From the NCBI RefSeq assembly GCF_038007285.1, contig NZ_JBBOWX010000001.1:62001-126000 (forward strand): 64,000 nucleotides of DNA, written 5' to 3'. The DNA is from Sporosarcina sp. FSL K6-3457. GTDB taxonomy: Bacteria; Bacillota; Bacilli; Bacillales_A; Planococcaceae. The position numbers and the translations under genes are program-made. Below are positions 16,204 through 26,650 of this stretch, one piece after another (the stretch's first letter is position 1; each line of letters starts with the position of its first letter). The notes beneath the pieces are model-generated. The model was not told where the DNA came from. It saw only the letters and a list, made by a program, of their open reading frames with translations, and ran no database searches.

Positions 16204-18090
16204 ATGAATAATCAACAGATTGCAAAAGATATTTTGAGCAATGTTGGAGGAAAAGGGAATGTATCTGGATTAACCCATTGCTATACGCGTTTGCGGTTTA
16301 ATCTAAACGATACGGGGAAAGTAAATAAAGAGAATCTAGAGAAGATGGATGATGTTATTTCTGTTGTAGAGAGTGGGGGACAATTCCAGGTTGTGATTGG
16401 AAATAAGGTTGAAGACGTATACAACCATATTATGCCCCTGTTAGACGGAGTGGAAAAGAAGGAAAATAAACAAGAAAAGAAAGGTTCTATTGGGAGTAGA
16501 ATTTTAAATACCTTTACGGCAATCTTTATTCCGGTTATTCCGGCAATTGCTGCGTCCGGGATGTTAAAAGGAATATTGGCGCTTGCTGTAATGATTGCCA
16601 CTTCCTATTGGGACGTTGATATTAAGGGGTTTCATACGTATATCATTTTGAATGCAGCATCCAATGCGGTATTTTATTTCTTCCCGATCATTATTGGTTA
16701 TGCAGCAGCAAAAGTGTTTAAGACCAATGAATTAATTGCAATGGTGTTAGCAGCAACCCTGTGTTACCCTGACATTGTTGCATTAATGATAGGAGATGAC
16801 CCGGTTACTTTATTTGGAATTAGTGTCACACAAGCTAATTACACATCAACTGTTATTCCAATTATCATTGCTGTATTTATTATGGCGTATGTTCAGCGCT
16901 TTTTCGAACGCGTTACACCTGAGGTTTTAAAAATCATTATGGTGCCGACATTCACATTATTAGTGATGGTACCTACAACCTTGATTATTTTCGGACCTAT
17001 CGGCATTTACCTGGGTGACTTTATCAACTGGATATACTACATCATTATGGATTTCAGCCCAACCTTATTAGGTGCTTTTATTGGAGGGATTTGGTGTGTG
17101 CTTGTTATCTTTGGTGCCCATAAAGCAATTCTACCAATAGGCATTAATGATGTCGCACAAACGGGTCAACAAAATTTGCTAGCATTTGCAGGAGCAGCTA
17201 ACTTCTCACAAGCAGGAGCAGCCGCAGGAGTTTTCTTAAAGACAAAGAATAAAAAGATGAAAACCTTAGCTGCCACATCAACGGTTACAGCACTCTTTGG
17301 AATTACTGAACCTGCCATATACGGGGTTAATCTTAGATTGAAAAAACCAATGATTTATGCAGTAATCAGTGGAGCACTAGGTGGTGCATTGATGGGGTGG
17401 GGCGGATCCTACGGGACAGCCTTTGCGAATCAAGGGATCCTAACGATACCTGTCTATATTGAAGCGGGAACAAAAGCCTTTTTATGCTATCTGATTGGAA
17501 TTGCGATTGCCTTCTTTGGAGCAGCAGCCATGACAATGATACTTGGTTTTAAAGATATTCCTGAAGACATAGATGATGAAGATGAGCCTTCAATAGATAC
17601 AGATAAATTTGTACCGAATTCAGTAAGGGTAGATGGCGATATAAGTCTTCCTTCACCGATTCAAGGAAGACTTGTCCCCCTATCCCATGTAAAGGATGAG
17701 GTATTTGCCTCAGGAGTAATGGGAGAAGGAATTGCAGTTTATCCCGAGGTAGGCGAAGTTATTGCACCAATGGATTGTAAAGTATCTGTCCTTTATCCAA
17801 CATTACATGCGATTGGATTACAATTCGAAAACGGAGTGGAGATGCTTATTCATATTGGTTTAGATACGGTTGAGCTAGGGGGAGAAGGATTTGAAGCCCA
17901 TGTAAAGGTTGGCGATGAGATTAGCAAAGGAACTAAAATAGTCTCATTTGATATCCAAGCTATTGAGTCTAAAGGATATGATCTTAGCACACCAGTTATT
18001 ATTACAAATTCTTCACAATACCAAAGTGTTTTATGTGTAGAAAATACAAAAGCAACAACTCATAATGAGTTGTTTTCAATAAAATCATAA
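16204..18090 (+). CDS. bglP: beta-glucoside PTS transporter, IIBCA
   Basis: A 628-residue phosphotransferase permease. The IIB domain is at about 1-85 with the phospho-Cys in LTHCYTRLRF (about 26). The IIC domain has about ten membrane segments and includes the GITEPAIYGVNL motif. A short linker leads to a IIA(Glc) domain with the active His in MLIHIGLDTVEL. The domain order IIB-IIC-IIA is that of BglP. It phosphorylates aryl-beta-glucosides such as salicin or arbutin on uptake. ATG at 16204 is preferred since AAAGGAG is 8 nt upstream; the open frame back to 16072 covers the leader terminator and is not coding. It is the first gene of bglP-bglH-licT. Confidence 0.9.
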   Translation: MNNQQIAKDILSNVGGKGNVSGLTHCYTRLRFNLNDTGKVNKENLEKMDDVISVVESGGQFQVVIGNKVEDVYNHIMPLLDGVEKKENKQEKKGSIGSRILNTFTAIFIPVIPAIAASGMLKGILALAVMIATSYWDVDIKGFHTYIILNAASNAVFYFFPIIIGYAAAKVFKTNELIAMVLAATLCYPDIVALMIGDDPVTLFGISVTQANYTSTVIPIIIAVFIMAYVQRFFERVTPEVLKIIMVPTFTLLVMVPTTLIIFGPIGIYLGDFINWIYYIIMDFSPTLLGAFIGGIWCVLVIFGAHKAILPIGINDVAQTGQQNLLAFAGAANFSQAGAAAGVFLKTKNKKMKTLAATSTVTALFGITEPAIYGVNLRLKKPMIYAVISGALGGALMGWGGSYGTAFANQGILTIPVYIEAGTKAFLCYLIGIAIAFFGAAAMTMILGFKDIPEDIDDEDEPSIDTDKFVPNSVRVDGDISLPSPIQGRLVPLSHVKDEVFASGVMGEGIAVYPEVGEVIAPMDCKVSVLYPTLHAIGLQFENGVEMLIHIGLDTVELGGEGFEAHVKVGDEISKGTKIVSFDIQAIESKGYDLSTPVIITNSSQYQSVLCVENTKATTHNELFSIKS

Positions 18091-18095
18091 ATTAA

Positions 18096-19517
<1,422 letters not shown>

Positions 19518-19542
19518 TCCAAAAAGGAATAGGAATGTAGCC

Positions 19543-20385
19543 ATGCAGATCCTAAAAGTGATGAACAATTCATTGGTATTAGCGGTTAATAATTTGGGAA
19601 ATGAATGCATTTTAATGGGAAAAGGAATAGGATATAAGAAATCCATTGGCTATGAGATACAAGAGTCTGAGATAGAGAAGACATTTATCCTTAAAGACAA
19701 GGCGATTTTGAAAAACTTTGTGCAGTTGGCAAGTGAGCTAGATGACACTTACTTTAACGTCGTTAATGAAATTATTGAGTATGCGATAAAAGAACATGAA
19801 ATTGATGTCATGGATTACCTATATCTATCCTTGTCCGACCATATTGCTTTTGCCGCTAATCGTTACCACGAGGGGAAAATGGGTGAGAAGTTTAAGTATA
19901 TTGAGGTTGTAAAATACCATCAAAAGGAATATGCCATCGGGAAATATGCCGTAGCACTTATTAATCAAACAATGGGAATTGAATTACCCGAAAGTGAGGC
20001 TTCTGCAATAGGCTTACATTTTGTGAACGCGCGTTTAAATTCGGAATCTCATAATAAAGAAGCGCAAATTGTAATGCTGATGGACCATATTGAAGCAATC
20101 GTCCAAAGAAAGGCAAACACTTATTTTGAAAAGGAGAGCCTTTCTTACTCGAGATTTATAACTCATCTAAAGTTTTTTGCAGAGAGAATCATAAAAAAAC
20201 AAATTTTTGAAGATACTGATACTGATATTCTGTACAATCAATTAAGTCAATCTATGTCAAGGGAACATGAGATTATTGAGGGTATTACACAGTTTGTTAA
20301 ACAAAAACATGCCGTTGATTTAACTAAACAGGAGAAAATTTATTTAACTATTCATATCCACCGAATTCTGGGTAATACTCGATAA
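19543..20385 (+). CDS. licT: BglG/LicT-family transcription antiterminator
   Basis: A 280-residue RNA-binding antiterminator. The N-terminal CAT domain (about 1-55) has VMNNSLVLAVNNLGNECILMGKGIGY, followed by two PTS-regulation domains (about 65-170 and 175-280) with conserved His residues in DHIAFA and HFVNARL. LicT-type proteins bind the RAT hairpin when not phosphorylated by their PTS and when phosphorylated by HPr, giving both induction and catabolite control. Here the gene is the last of the operon it controls, so it should amplify its own expression. In B. subtilis licT sits elsewhere, beside bglS. A weak AGGAAT site precedes the ATG. Confidence 0.87.
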   Translation: MQILKVMNNSLVLAVNNLGNECILMGKGIGYKKSIGYEIQESEIEKTFILKDKAILKNFVQLASELDDTYFNVVNEIIEYAIKEHEIDVMDYLYLSLSDHIAFAANRYHEGKMGEKFKYIEVVKYHQKEYAIGKYAVALINQTMGIELPESEASAIGLHFVNARLNSESHNKEAQIVMLMDHIEAIVQRKANTYFEKESLSYSRFITHLKFFAERIIKKQIFEDTDTDILYNQLSQSMSREHEIIEGITQFVKQKHAVDLTKQEKIYLTIHIHRILGNTR

Positions 20386-20538
20386 TTAAGTAGGGATTAC
20401 TGAATAAGAAGGTCGATTCGAAAGGTCATTGAAAATCGATGACTCGTAAAGAAAGTGCCTAGTTCTAACAAGTGGAAAATTTGGGCTCTTTGTAAAATGA
20501 CGTTGGTGAAGAATATTAGCTATAATTTATTTAGTGTA

Positions 20539-20587
20539 GGGCTATCCAAGAAGTCAGTGAAGCTGATTTTTAGGATAGTCCTTTTTG
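20539..20587 (+). terminator. Rho-independent terminator after the bgl operon
   Basis: The arms GGCTATCC and GGATAGTCC enclose an inner stem TCAG/CTGA and are followed by TTTTTG. It lies about 150 nt after the licT stop. Confidence 0.8.
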
Positions 20588-20689
20588 TATAATATTCCAT
20601 GTGAACCATTGTTTTCATTCCAAATAGACGCTTTCCATGGGGGGACGGTGAGCTTCTACGTCTCGAAAATCAAGATTCTGTAAGTAACG

Positions 20690-20705
20690 GTGACAGGCAC
20701 TCGCC
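20690..20705. repeat. Fragment of the dispersed repeat (GTGACAGGCACTCGCC)
   Basis: This short motif ends copies 1 and 2 of the dispersed repeat and occurs here just after the 3' end of the XRE gene. The 330 bp between licT and the XRE gene otherwise contain only the terminator. Confidence 0.5.
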
Positions 20706-20716
20706 AGAAGAAGCAA

Positions 20717-20995
20717 TTAAGCTAAACTAATCGCCTCTTCTGTACGGTCAACGAGTTTTAATTCAAGCCCTAAAGCAATCGACAGCTTCAACAAAGTAGA
20801 CACTTTTGGCAGATCAATCCCATTTTCGATTCTTGAAATTGTTTTCTGTGGGACACCTGATAACGCCGACAATTGGGCCTGGGTCATCTTTTTACGATCC
20901 CTTGTAGCCATTAAAGTTCCCACCATCTCCATTAACGCAAAGTTATAAGCGTCTTCAGATTGTAGTTGGTTACGAAGGTCATCAAAGTTTTTCAT
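20717..20995 (-). CDS. XRE-family helix-turn-helix regulator (HigA-like)
   Basis: A 92-residue DNA-binding protein. A helical lead of about 30 residues precedes a clear XRE helix-turn-helix (KKMTQAQLSALSGVPQKTISRIENGIDLPKVSTLLKLSIALGLEL). The size and layout match antitoxins of the HigBA/RelE-XRE type. AGGAGG 8 nt upstream gives a strong start. No toxin gene is found on either side: repeats flank it. It may be a solitary regulator or the survivor of a broken toxin-antitoxin pair. Inverted repeats upstream could be its own operator. Confidence 0.8.
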   Translation of the reverse strand: MKNFDDLRNQLQSEDAYNFALMEMVGTLMATRDRKKMTQAQLSALSGVPQKTISRIENGIDLPKVSTLLKLSIALGLELKLVDRTEEAISLA

Positions 20996-21023
20996 GTGAA
21001 ATCCTCCTGTTTCAAGTGAAAAG

Positions 21024-21068
21024 ACCTGTGTGATTCTTTTATTGGTCAGATTATAACACAGGTGTTAT
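21024..21068 (-). promoter_or_regulatory. Candidate operator repeats upstream of the XRE gene
   Basis: ATAACAC-AG-GTGTTAT (21053-21068) is a perfect 7-bp inverted repeat. ACCTGTGT (21024-21031) pairs with ACACAGGT (21057-21064). These lie 29-73 nt before the start on the minus strand, where autoregulatory XRE operators usually occur. Confidence 0.45.
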
Positions 21069-21128
21069 CAGTTTGAATTAAATACTCACTAGGAATTTAT
21101 TAAAAGCGTGGCTCGCTGGACCATTGGA

Positions 21129-21352
21129 ATCAAGAACAAGGACCAAATAAGGTACATTTGGCGTACCTTATTTGGTCTCTATATTTTAAAGTCGTTTTTG
21201 CACCTGCAGCTTACGTTATTGTGATTAAACCGGGGTATTCCCACTGTCTACGCACTTGAAATTAGGTTCTATTTTTAGAATAAGAACCAAATAAGGAGTC
21301 CTAAACCAAAAATAAGGAACATTTAATGTACCTTATTTTTGATCCTTTTAGT
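21129..21352. repeat. Dispersed intergenic repeat with hairpins, copy 3 (partial)
   Basis: It has the hairpin AAGGACCAAATAAGGTAC and its complement (about 21138-21173), a middle stretch similar to 11100-11200 including ACCAAATAAGGAGTCCTAAA, and a second weaker hairpin. It has the same order and orientation as copy 1. Confidence 0.7.
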
Positions 21353-21439
21353 TTACGCAACTGGTTTAGAAAATCGATTGTAGGGGATCGGATATATAAT
21401 ATATATACATTGAATTAAATAATCCGACTACCCACCGAT

Positions 21440-21602
21440 TTCCGTTACGAGCGGACGCTTTCCGCGGGCACGGCTTCAGCCAATCGAACAGTGAAGGCTT
21501 CGATTGGCCGTATTTCTGCGATCTTTGCGGAAAATTAAGGCATCCTGCTCTCAACGCTCCGCTTTTGTTCGCAAAAGCCGCTCTTCACTCCAATCGGCTG
21601 GA
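21440..21602. repeat. GC-rich folded intergenic element
   Basis: It contains no gene. It carries GCGGACGCTTTCCGCGGGCA, a pattern common between genes in Bacillales, a 9-bp stem CCAATCGAA/TTCGATTGG (21480-21507) and a stem GCTTTTG/CAAAAGC further on. It lies just before the zinc-ribbon gene pair. Confidence 0.5.
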
Positions 21603-21641
21603 GAAAAATTAATTCAACTTATATAGAAAGGAGTGACTGAT

Positions 21642-21986
21642 TTGAAACCATTGATCCAGTATAAAATTCAAGAAACAGCAGTCCGGGTGGTTCATGATGA
21701 TGGAGAAATCGTCATTATGAATGGAATTTTAATAGAAGGGGATCAGCTTTGTACAATTTATGATTTGGATGATAAGTCGTTTTCATTCGCATGTGCCCTG
21801 ATTGAGGATTTGTATCATATGTTGTCATTCCAAGATCTGTCGATGCGAGTAGAAGAGCTTGAAGGAGAGAAAATGCTTTACGTCTGTAACGAGTGCCATG
21901 AAATGCACGAAGATGAAACATATATATGTCAGGTTTGTGATTGTGAAAGCTTGCGGCTTGTTCCTGAATCAGAATTGATCAATTGA
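21642..21986 (+). CDS. small zinc-ribbon protein, paralog 1
   Basis: A 114-residue protein of unknown function. The N-half is a beta-rich domain with the pattern IVIMNGILIEGDQLCTIYD, then a helix ending MLSFQDLSMRVEEL. The C-end is a zinc ribbon with two CxxC pairs (CNEC and CQVC, 14 residues between pairs). It shares its order and many positions with the next gene: DG or NG ILIE, D..C.IYD, F, C, L..ML..QDL.M. TTG at 21642 is chosen because AAAGGAG lies 8 nt upstream; GTG at 21633 overlaps that site. The pair sits at the border of the defence-like island. I do not recognise a named family. Confidence 0.6.
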   Translation: MKPLIQYKIQETAVRVVHDDGEIVIMNGILIEGDQLCTIYDLDDKSFSFACALIEDLYHMLSFQDLSMRVEELEGEKMLYVCNECHEMHEDETYICQVCDCESLRLVPESELIN

Positions 21987-22002
21987 GGGGGAGGGAGGAA
22001 CA

Positions 22003-22383
22003 GTGAATTTTAAAAGTGCATCGATTCAAGTAGTAGATGAGAGTGAAGCGATTGTGATGCGGGATGGAATATTAATAGAAAGTGATGAAATCTGTGCAAT
22101 TTATGATGTAAATGAAGGTTTTTTCACATATGTATGCACAACTCACTTAGAATTGAGTACCATGCTTACTATGCAAGATCTTCGTATGAAAGATTTAGAT
22201 GAAGCAGACCGCCTATGCTCTCAATGTGGCACGCCGATGCAAGAAGGATTTGTTTTTGAATCAGATGTAACGCAGTATTGTAGCGAAAAGTGTCTGACAC
22301 AGGTGATTACGTGGGAGGATTATTTGTTGATGCATGATAATGGGAATGGTGATGCTTATTGGACGGATTGGTATGATTGTTGA
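22003..22383 (+). CDS. small zinc-ribbon protein, paralog 2
   Basis: A 126-residue paralog of the preceding protein, starting 16 nt after it with GTG and a GGGAGGGAGG site. The shared N-domain reads VMRDGILIESDEICAIYD, and the helix ends MLTMQDLRMKDL. The zinc ribbon is CSQC near residue 73 followed by YCSEKC. A distinct acidic-aromatic tail follows (DAYWTDWYDC). The tandem pair probably arose by duplication and may form a heteromer. Size, cysteine pairs and neighbourhood recall small phage or plasmid-borne proteins, but this is only an impression. Function unknown. Confidence 0.6.
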   Translation: MNFKSASIQVVDESEAIVMRDGILIESDEICAIYDVNEGFFTYVCTTHLELSTMLTMQDLRMKDLDEADRLCSQCGTPMQEGFVFESDVTQYCSEKCLTQVITWEDYLLMHDNGNGDAYWTDWYDC

Positions 22384-22459
22384 AAATTAGCGGTAGATGT
22401 TGGATAATGTTTGTATACAGACAATTCGGAACTAAATTTGATGTGAATAGAAAGAAAAG

Positions 22460-22873
22460 GTGAGAATCATTAAGAAAACAGTACATGTTGTAGGTGCGAT
22501 TATTGAAAATGATAATAAAGAAATTCTTTGTGCACTACGAGGACCAGAAATGACGTTACCAAACTACTGGGAGTTCCCAGGGGGCAAGATTGAGCAAGGT
22601 GAATCAAAGGAAGAGGCATTAAAGCGAGAGATTCAAGAAGAGTTGGGTTGCACGATCGAAGTTTTTGATCATGTTGAAGATACGACATATGAATATGAAA
22701 AAGTCATTGTGCGATTAGAGACATTTATGGTGAAGGTTGTTTCAGGAATACCAGAAGTCTCTGAACACGCGGAACTAAAGTGGATGACTAGACAAGAGTT
22801 ACCTTCACTTAACTGGGCGCCGGCAGATATTCCTGCTATTGAAAAATTATCGAATACAATCCTGCACAAATAA
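22460..22873 (+). CDS. MutT-like NUDIX (deoxy)nucleoside triphosphate pyrophosphohydrolase
   Basis: A NUDIX hydrolase of about 135 residues. The NUDIX box is complete: GGKIEQGESKEEALKREIQE continuing into ELGC, fitting Gx5Ex7REUxEExGU. The lead VHVVGAIIENDNKEILCALR is the MutT/NudG type that removes damaged or modified dNTPs. The start is not clear: GTG at 22460 has only AAAG directly in front, while an ATT codon at 22469 has GGTGAG at a better distance and would give the usual short N-terminus. It lies 25 nt before the helicase gene, so the two form an operon; modified-nucleotide hydrolysis next to a nucleic-acid helicase suggests a joint role. Confidence 0.85.
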   Translation: MRIIKKTVHVVGAIIENDNKEILCALRGPEMTLPNYWEFPGGKIEQGESKEEALKREIQEELGCTIEVFDHVEDTTYEYEKVIVRLETFMVKVVSGIPEVSEHAELKWMTRQELPSLNWAPADIPAIEKLSNTILHK

Positions 22874-22898
22874 TATAGAGAAATGGTGTGAGTTTTAT

Positions 22899-25793
22899 AT
22901 GGAAAGCTTTATTCGTAATTTAACAACATCATTACATGAAGGATTTATCGATAAAAGTCAAAGTAATTCTGGGAGCTTTAAACCGGAGCTACTGATCAAT
23001 AATGAAAAGAAAAATAGTCATGTATTAAATACCTTACAGGAGGAACTGGCGAACAGCGAGGACTTCCTTTTTTCAGTTGCATTTATAACTGAGAGTGGGT
23101 TAGCTACGCTAAAGTCCTTATTTTTGGACCTCAAAGAAAAAGGCGTTACAGGACGTATATTAACGTCTACTTATTTATATTTTAATCAACCAAAAGTGTT
23201 TAAAGAACTTATGAAATTAACAAACATAGAAGTACGATTAACCAATTTAAAAGGCTTCCATTCTAAAGGCTATATATTTAAACAAAAAACACATTACTCG
23301 TTGATTGTAGGAAGTTCCAATTTAACTGCACATGCATTAAAAGTGAATTATGAGTGGAATGTGAAATTGACTTCCCATGAAGATGGCGATATTGTTCATC
23401 ATTTTAAAAATCAGTTTGAAGACGTATGGTCCAACTCAGAATTACTTACTGAAGAGTGGATAGAAAGTTATGAAATAGAGTACGAGAAAAATGCGGACAA
23501 AAGGTTAGCTGAGCAAGTTATTGAGATACCTGGAAAGTATACGACCAATGCAATTGAAGAGTCTTTAAAAATAGTACCAAACAAGATGCAACAAGCTGCA
23601 TTACTACAAATTCAGGCGGTGCGTGATGAAGGAAAAGATAAGGGGCTCGTCATTTCAGCAACGGGTACTGGGAAAACGTATTTATCCGCATTTGATGTGA
23701 GAAATTTTGCACCTAAACGTATGTTGTTTATTGTTCATCGAGAACAGATCCTAAACAAAGCAAAAGATGATTTTCAAAGAATCCTTGGCGGCATCAGTGA
23801 AGATTTTGGGATGTATGTAGGGACAAGTAAGCAGGTGGATAAGAAGTATCTATTCGCTAGTATTCAAACCTTGTCAAAACAAGAGAATCTAATCCAATTC
23901 GATCCGACAGATTTTGATTATATATTGATAGATGAAGTACATAAGGCTGGCGCGGCTTCTTATTTAAGAGTAATTGACTATTTCAAACCGAAGTTTTTAA
24001 TGGGAATGACAGCCACGCCAGAACGGACAGATGACTTTAATATCTATGAACTGTTCGATTACAACATCGCATATGAAATCCGTTTACAAGAAGCGCTTGA
24101 AGAGGACATGCTTTGCCCATTTCATTATTTTGGTGTAACGGATTTTGAACATGATGGAGAGGAAATTGACGACGCAAGCCTTTTATCAAAGCTTGTTACA
24201 GAAGAACGTGTCGATCATATACTTGAAAAAGTAGATTACTATGGTTTTTCTGGAGAGACTGTAAAGGGGCTAATGTTCTGTAGTCGAAAAGATGAAGCTG
24301 TACAATTGTCGCAGGTGTTGAATGCGAGAGGATTACGGACCGTAGCTTTGTTAGGCGATCATTCTCCAGAGGAAAGAGAACGTCAGATAAACCTATTGGA
24401 AAATGGCTTCCTTGATTACATTTTAACCGTGGATATTTTTAATGAAGGAATCGACATTCCTTGTATCAATCAAGTCGTCATGCTGAGACAAACGCAGTCG
24501 AGTATTATCTTTATTCAACAGCTTGGACGAGGATTGCGGAAGCATGATTCAAAAAGTTATGTCACGATCATTGATTTCATCGGCAACTATAAAAACAACT
24601 ATCTGATTCCTGTGGCGTTGTCAGGTGACCAATCCCTAAATAAAGATAATATACGCCGACACACGAAAGATACGAGTTATATAAAAGGTGTTTCAACGAT
24701 TAACTTCGAGGAGATTGCCAAGAAAAAAATCTTTAGCTCTATTAATCAAAGCAATCTAACGGCATTGAAGATTTTGAGGGACGCGTATACTGATTTGAAA
24801 AATAAAATCGGTAAAGTTCCGTATTTATATGATTTTGTCGTAAATCATTCGATTGATCCGACAGTTATCGCGGATAAGTATGTGAACTACTATCGCTTTT
24901 TATTGAAAATGAATGAAGAAGTACCGGCATTAAGTGTTTATGAAGACAAAGTATTAACAATGCTTTCCGCAGAAGTGTTAAATGGCAAACGAAAGCATGA
25001 AATCATTTTGATTGAGATGTTATTGAAGAAAAATGAAGATTCACATGACGCTTATTTGGAGCTGCTAATAGCCAATGATTGCCGTACAGACGAAGCCACC
25101 CTTCAATCAGTAAATAGAATCCTAGATCTTTCATTTTTTACGCTGGCCAATAAAAGTAAGTACGGAGAAAAGCCGATTGTGGAGTTGAATGAAGCTGGAC
25201 GATATCAATTCAATGCATTCATCCAAGAAAGTCTGGTGAAGAATCCATATTTCACAAAACTAATTAAAGATGTCATCGATAGTGCCAAAGAGAAAGCAGA
25301 AAAATATCAATGTGATCAGCCACTTACGCTGTACGAAAAGTATTCAAGAAAAGATGCATGTAAACTGTTGAATTGGAGTAGTGACGAAAGCTCGACTATG
25401 TACGGGTACAAGCCAAAGCACGGCACATGTCCAATCTTCGTGACCTATCATAAAAATGATGAAGTCGAATCGAGTGTCGACTACGGTGATGAGTTCTTAA
25501 GCCCTGGACTTTTTAAATGGTATACAAGAAGTAACAGAACGCTGCAATCTGGAGAAGTTCAACAAGTCATTCACTCAGATGAAAAAAATAATGATATTCA
25601 TATCTTTATAAAGAAGGATGACGGTGAAGGAACTGACTTTTATTATCTAGGAAAGGGATTTCCAGATAAGTCTAGTGTTGAAGAGGACTGGATGGTTGAT
25701 AAGAATGGGAAGGAACTTCCGGTTGTGCATATGCACATGGTGATGGAGCAGGCTGTGGAGGGGAAGCTTTATCATTACTTGGTAAAGGAATGA
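22899..25793 (+). CDS. PLD-nuclease/DEVH-box SF2 helicase fusion (DUF3427 type)
   Basis: A 964-residue protein. An N-terminal phospholipase-D-like module (about 45-185) holds HSKGY (121-125) and GSSNLT (138-143), an HxK-type nuclease motif. The SF2 helicase core follows: Walker A ATGTGKT (254-260), DEVH (345-348), GMTATPERT, then the second RecA-like domain with FNEGIDIP and QQLGRGLRK. The last 300 residues match the DUF3427-type C-terminal region. ATG at 22899 is used; its site (GGTGTGAG) is weak. Such proteins cut or remodel DNA or RNA and occur in mobile and defence regions. The coupled NUDIX gene and zinc-ribbon pair upstream support a defence role, which is inferred and not shown. Confidence 0.85.
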   Translation: MESFIRNLTTSLHEGFIDKSQSNSGSFKPELLINNEKKNSHVLNTLQEELANSEDFLFSVAFITESGLATLKSLFLDLKEKGVTGRILTSTYLYFNQPKVFKELMKLTNIEVRLTNLKGFHSKGYIFKQKTHYSLIVGSSNLTAHALKVNYEWNVKLTSHEDGDIVHHFKNQFEDVWSNSELLTEEWIESYEIEYEKNADKRLAEQVIEIPGKYTTNAIEESLKIVPNKMQQAALLQIQAVRDEGKDKGLVISATGTGKTYLSAFDVRNFAPKRMLFIVHREQILNKAKDDFQRILGGISEDFGMYVGTSKQVDKKYLFASIQTLSKQENLIQFDPTDFDYILIDEVHKAGAASYLRVIDYFKPKFLMGMTATPERTDDFNIYELFDYNIAYEIRLQEALEEDMLCPFHYFGVTDFEHDGEEIDDASLLSKLVTEERVDHILEKVDYYGFSGETVKGLMFCSRKDEAVQLSQVLNARGLRTVALLGDHSPEERERQINLLENGFLDYILTVDIFNEGIDIPCINQVVMLRQTQSSIIFIQQLGRGLRKHDSKSYVTIIDFIGNYKNNYLIPVALSGDQSLNKDNIRRHTKDTSYIKGVSTINFEEIAKKKIFSSINQSNLTALKILRDAYTDLKNKIGKVPYLYDFVVNHSIDPTVIADKYVNYYRFLLKMNEEVPALSVYEDKVLTMLSAEVLNGKRKHEIILIEMLLKKNEDSHDAYLELLIANDCRTDEATLQSVNRILDLSFFTLANKSKYGEKPIVELNEAGRYQFNAFIQESLVKNPYFTKLIKDVIDSAKEKAEKYQCDQPLTLYEKYSRKDACKLLNWSSDESSTMYGYKPKHGTCPIFVTYHKNDEVESSVDYGDEFLSPGLFKWYTRSNRTLQSGEVQQVIHSDEKNNDIHIFIKKDDGEGTDFYYLGKGFPDKSSVEEDWMVDKNGKELPVVHMHMVMEQAVEGKLYHYLVKE

Positions 25794-26034
25794 CAAGGGG
25801 GAGTTTGTTGCTATTAGGTGAACTGAACCATAAATGAAGTAGAATTTTTAATAAAAGCGGTTATTAGTCACTTGAAAACCTTGTAGTCAACAGACTATTT
25901 ATAATGACAGCTGCTTTCCTCTTGTCCGATTGATTTTCTAATGGACTAAGAATGACTAAATGGAGGAGTTCTTTTTCCACACCTGTTTACATCGCACTTC
26001 CCATCGTGAAATTTATTTTCCAAATGCGTGGTCT

Positions 26035-26650
26035 AACTCCACCGTCTTTAGACGGTATACGCTTTTAGCCTTCCCCTTCGATGTCCATACTTAGGGTGAG
26101 GTGAAAAGTATGGACGGATAAAGAAAAAATAGTCATGCGGTTTTTGATATCAAGTATCATGTCATCTGGGTAATGAAATACAGATATAAAGTGTTACACG
26201 GTCCAATTGCGGTAAGAACGCGGGAGTTAATACGGCAAGGGGAATCACAATTCTGCAAGGAAGTGTAGGAAAAGATCACATTCACTTGTTGTTATCATAT
26301 CCACCTAGTCTTGCTCCAAGTAAAATTATGCAATATCTCAAAGGAAGATCATCGAGCCTACTTCAGGAGCAATTTCCTGATTTGAAAAAGAAATATTGGG
26401 GACAGCACTTATGGGCAAGAGGCTATTTTTGCGCCACTGTTGGAACAGTAGATGAAGAAACGATTAGAAATTATATCGCTACCCAGTTCAATGAAGACGG
26501 GAACGATATATTTAGGATTGAAGATTGAGTTTTGTCGATAGTTAGTTTGCTTAAGCATAAGGCTTTGAGATGACTTCAGTCATAGGACAAACGACTTTAG
26601 TCGTAGACATTTATGTCGTAAATCCATCTGCTTTAGCAGGTGGTCGTTTA
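26035..26650 (+). mobile_element. IS200/IS605-type remnant
   Basis: It contains a broken TnpA gene between subterminal hairpins: CCGTC-TTTA-GACGG (26042-26055) on the left and CCATCTGC-TTTA-GCAGGTGG (26624-26643) on the right, with further small hairpins (GACTTTAGTC) on the right side. TTTA loops at both ends are typical for this family, which moves as single-stranded DNA. The exact ends are estimates. The rest of the 1.2-kb gap between 25794 and 27001 shows no other gene. Confidence 0.75.
26110..26528 (+). pseudogene. tnpA: tnpA, IS200/IS605 Y1 transposase (disrupted)
   Basis: The first part reads HAVFDIKYHVIWVMKYRYKV in one frame, preceded by a stop. After about 26240 the reading continues in another frame as GITILQGSVGKDHIHLLLSY, so a frameshift with a small loss separates the halves. 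The HUH motif (HIH) and the Tyr region (RNYIATQF) are both recognisable. The intact C-terminal frame runs 26286-26528. The element cannot make a normal TnpA. Confidence 0.85.
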
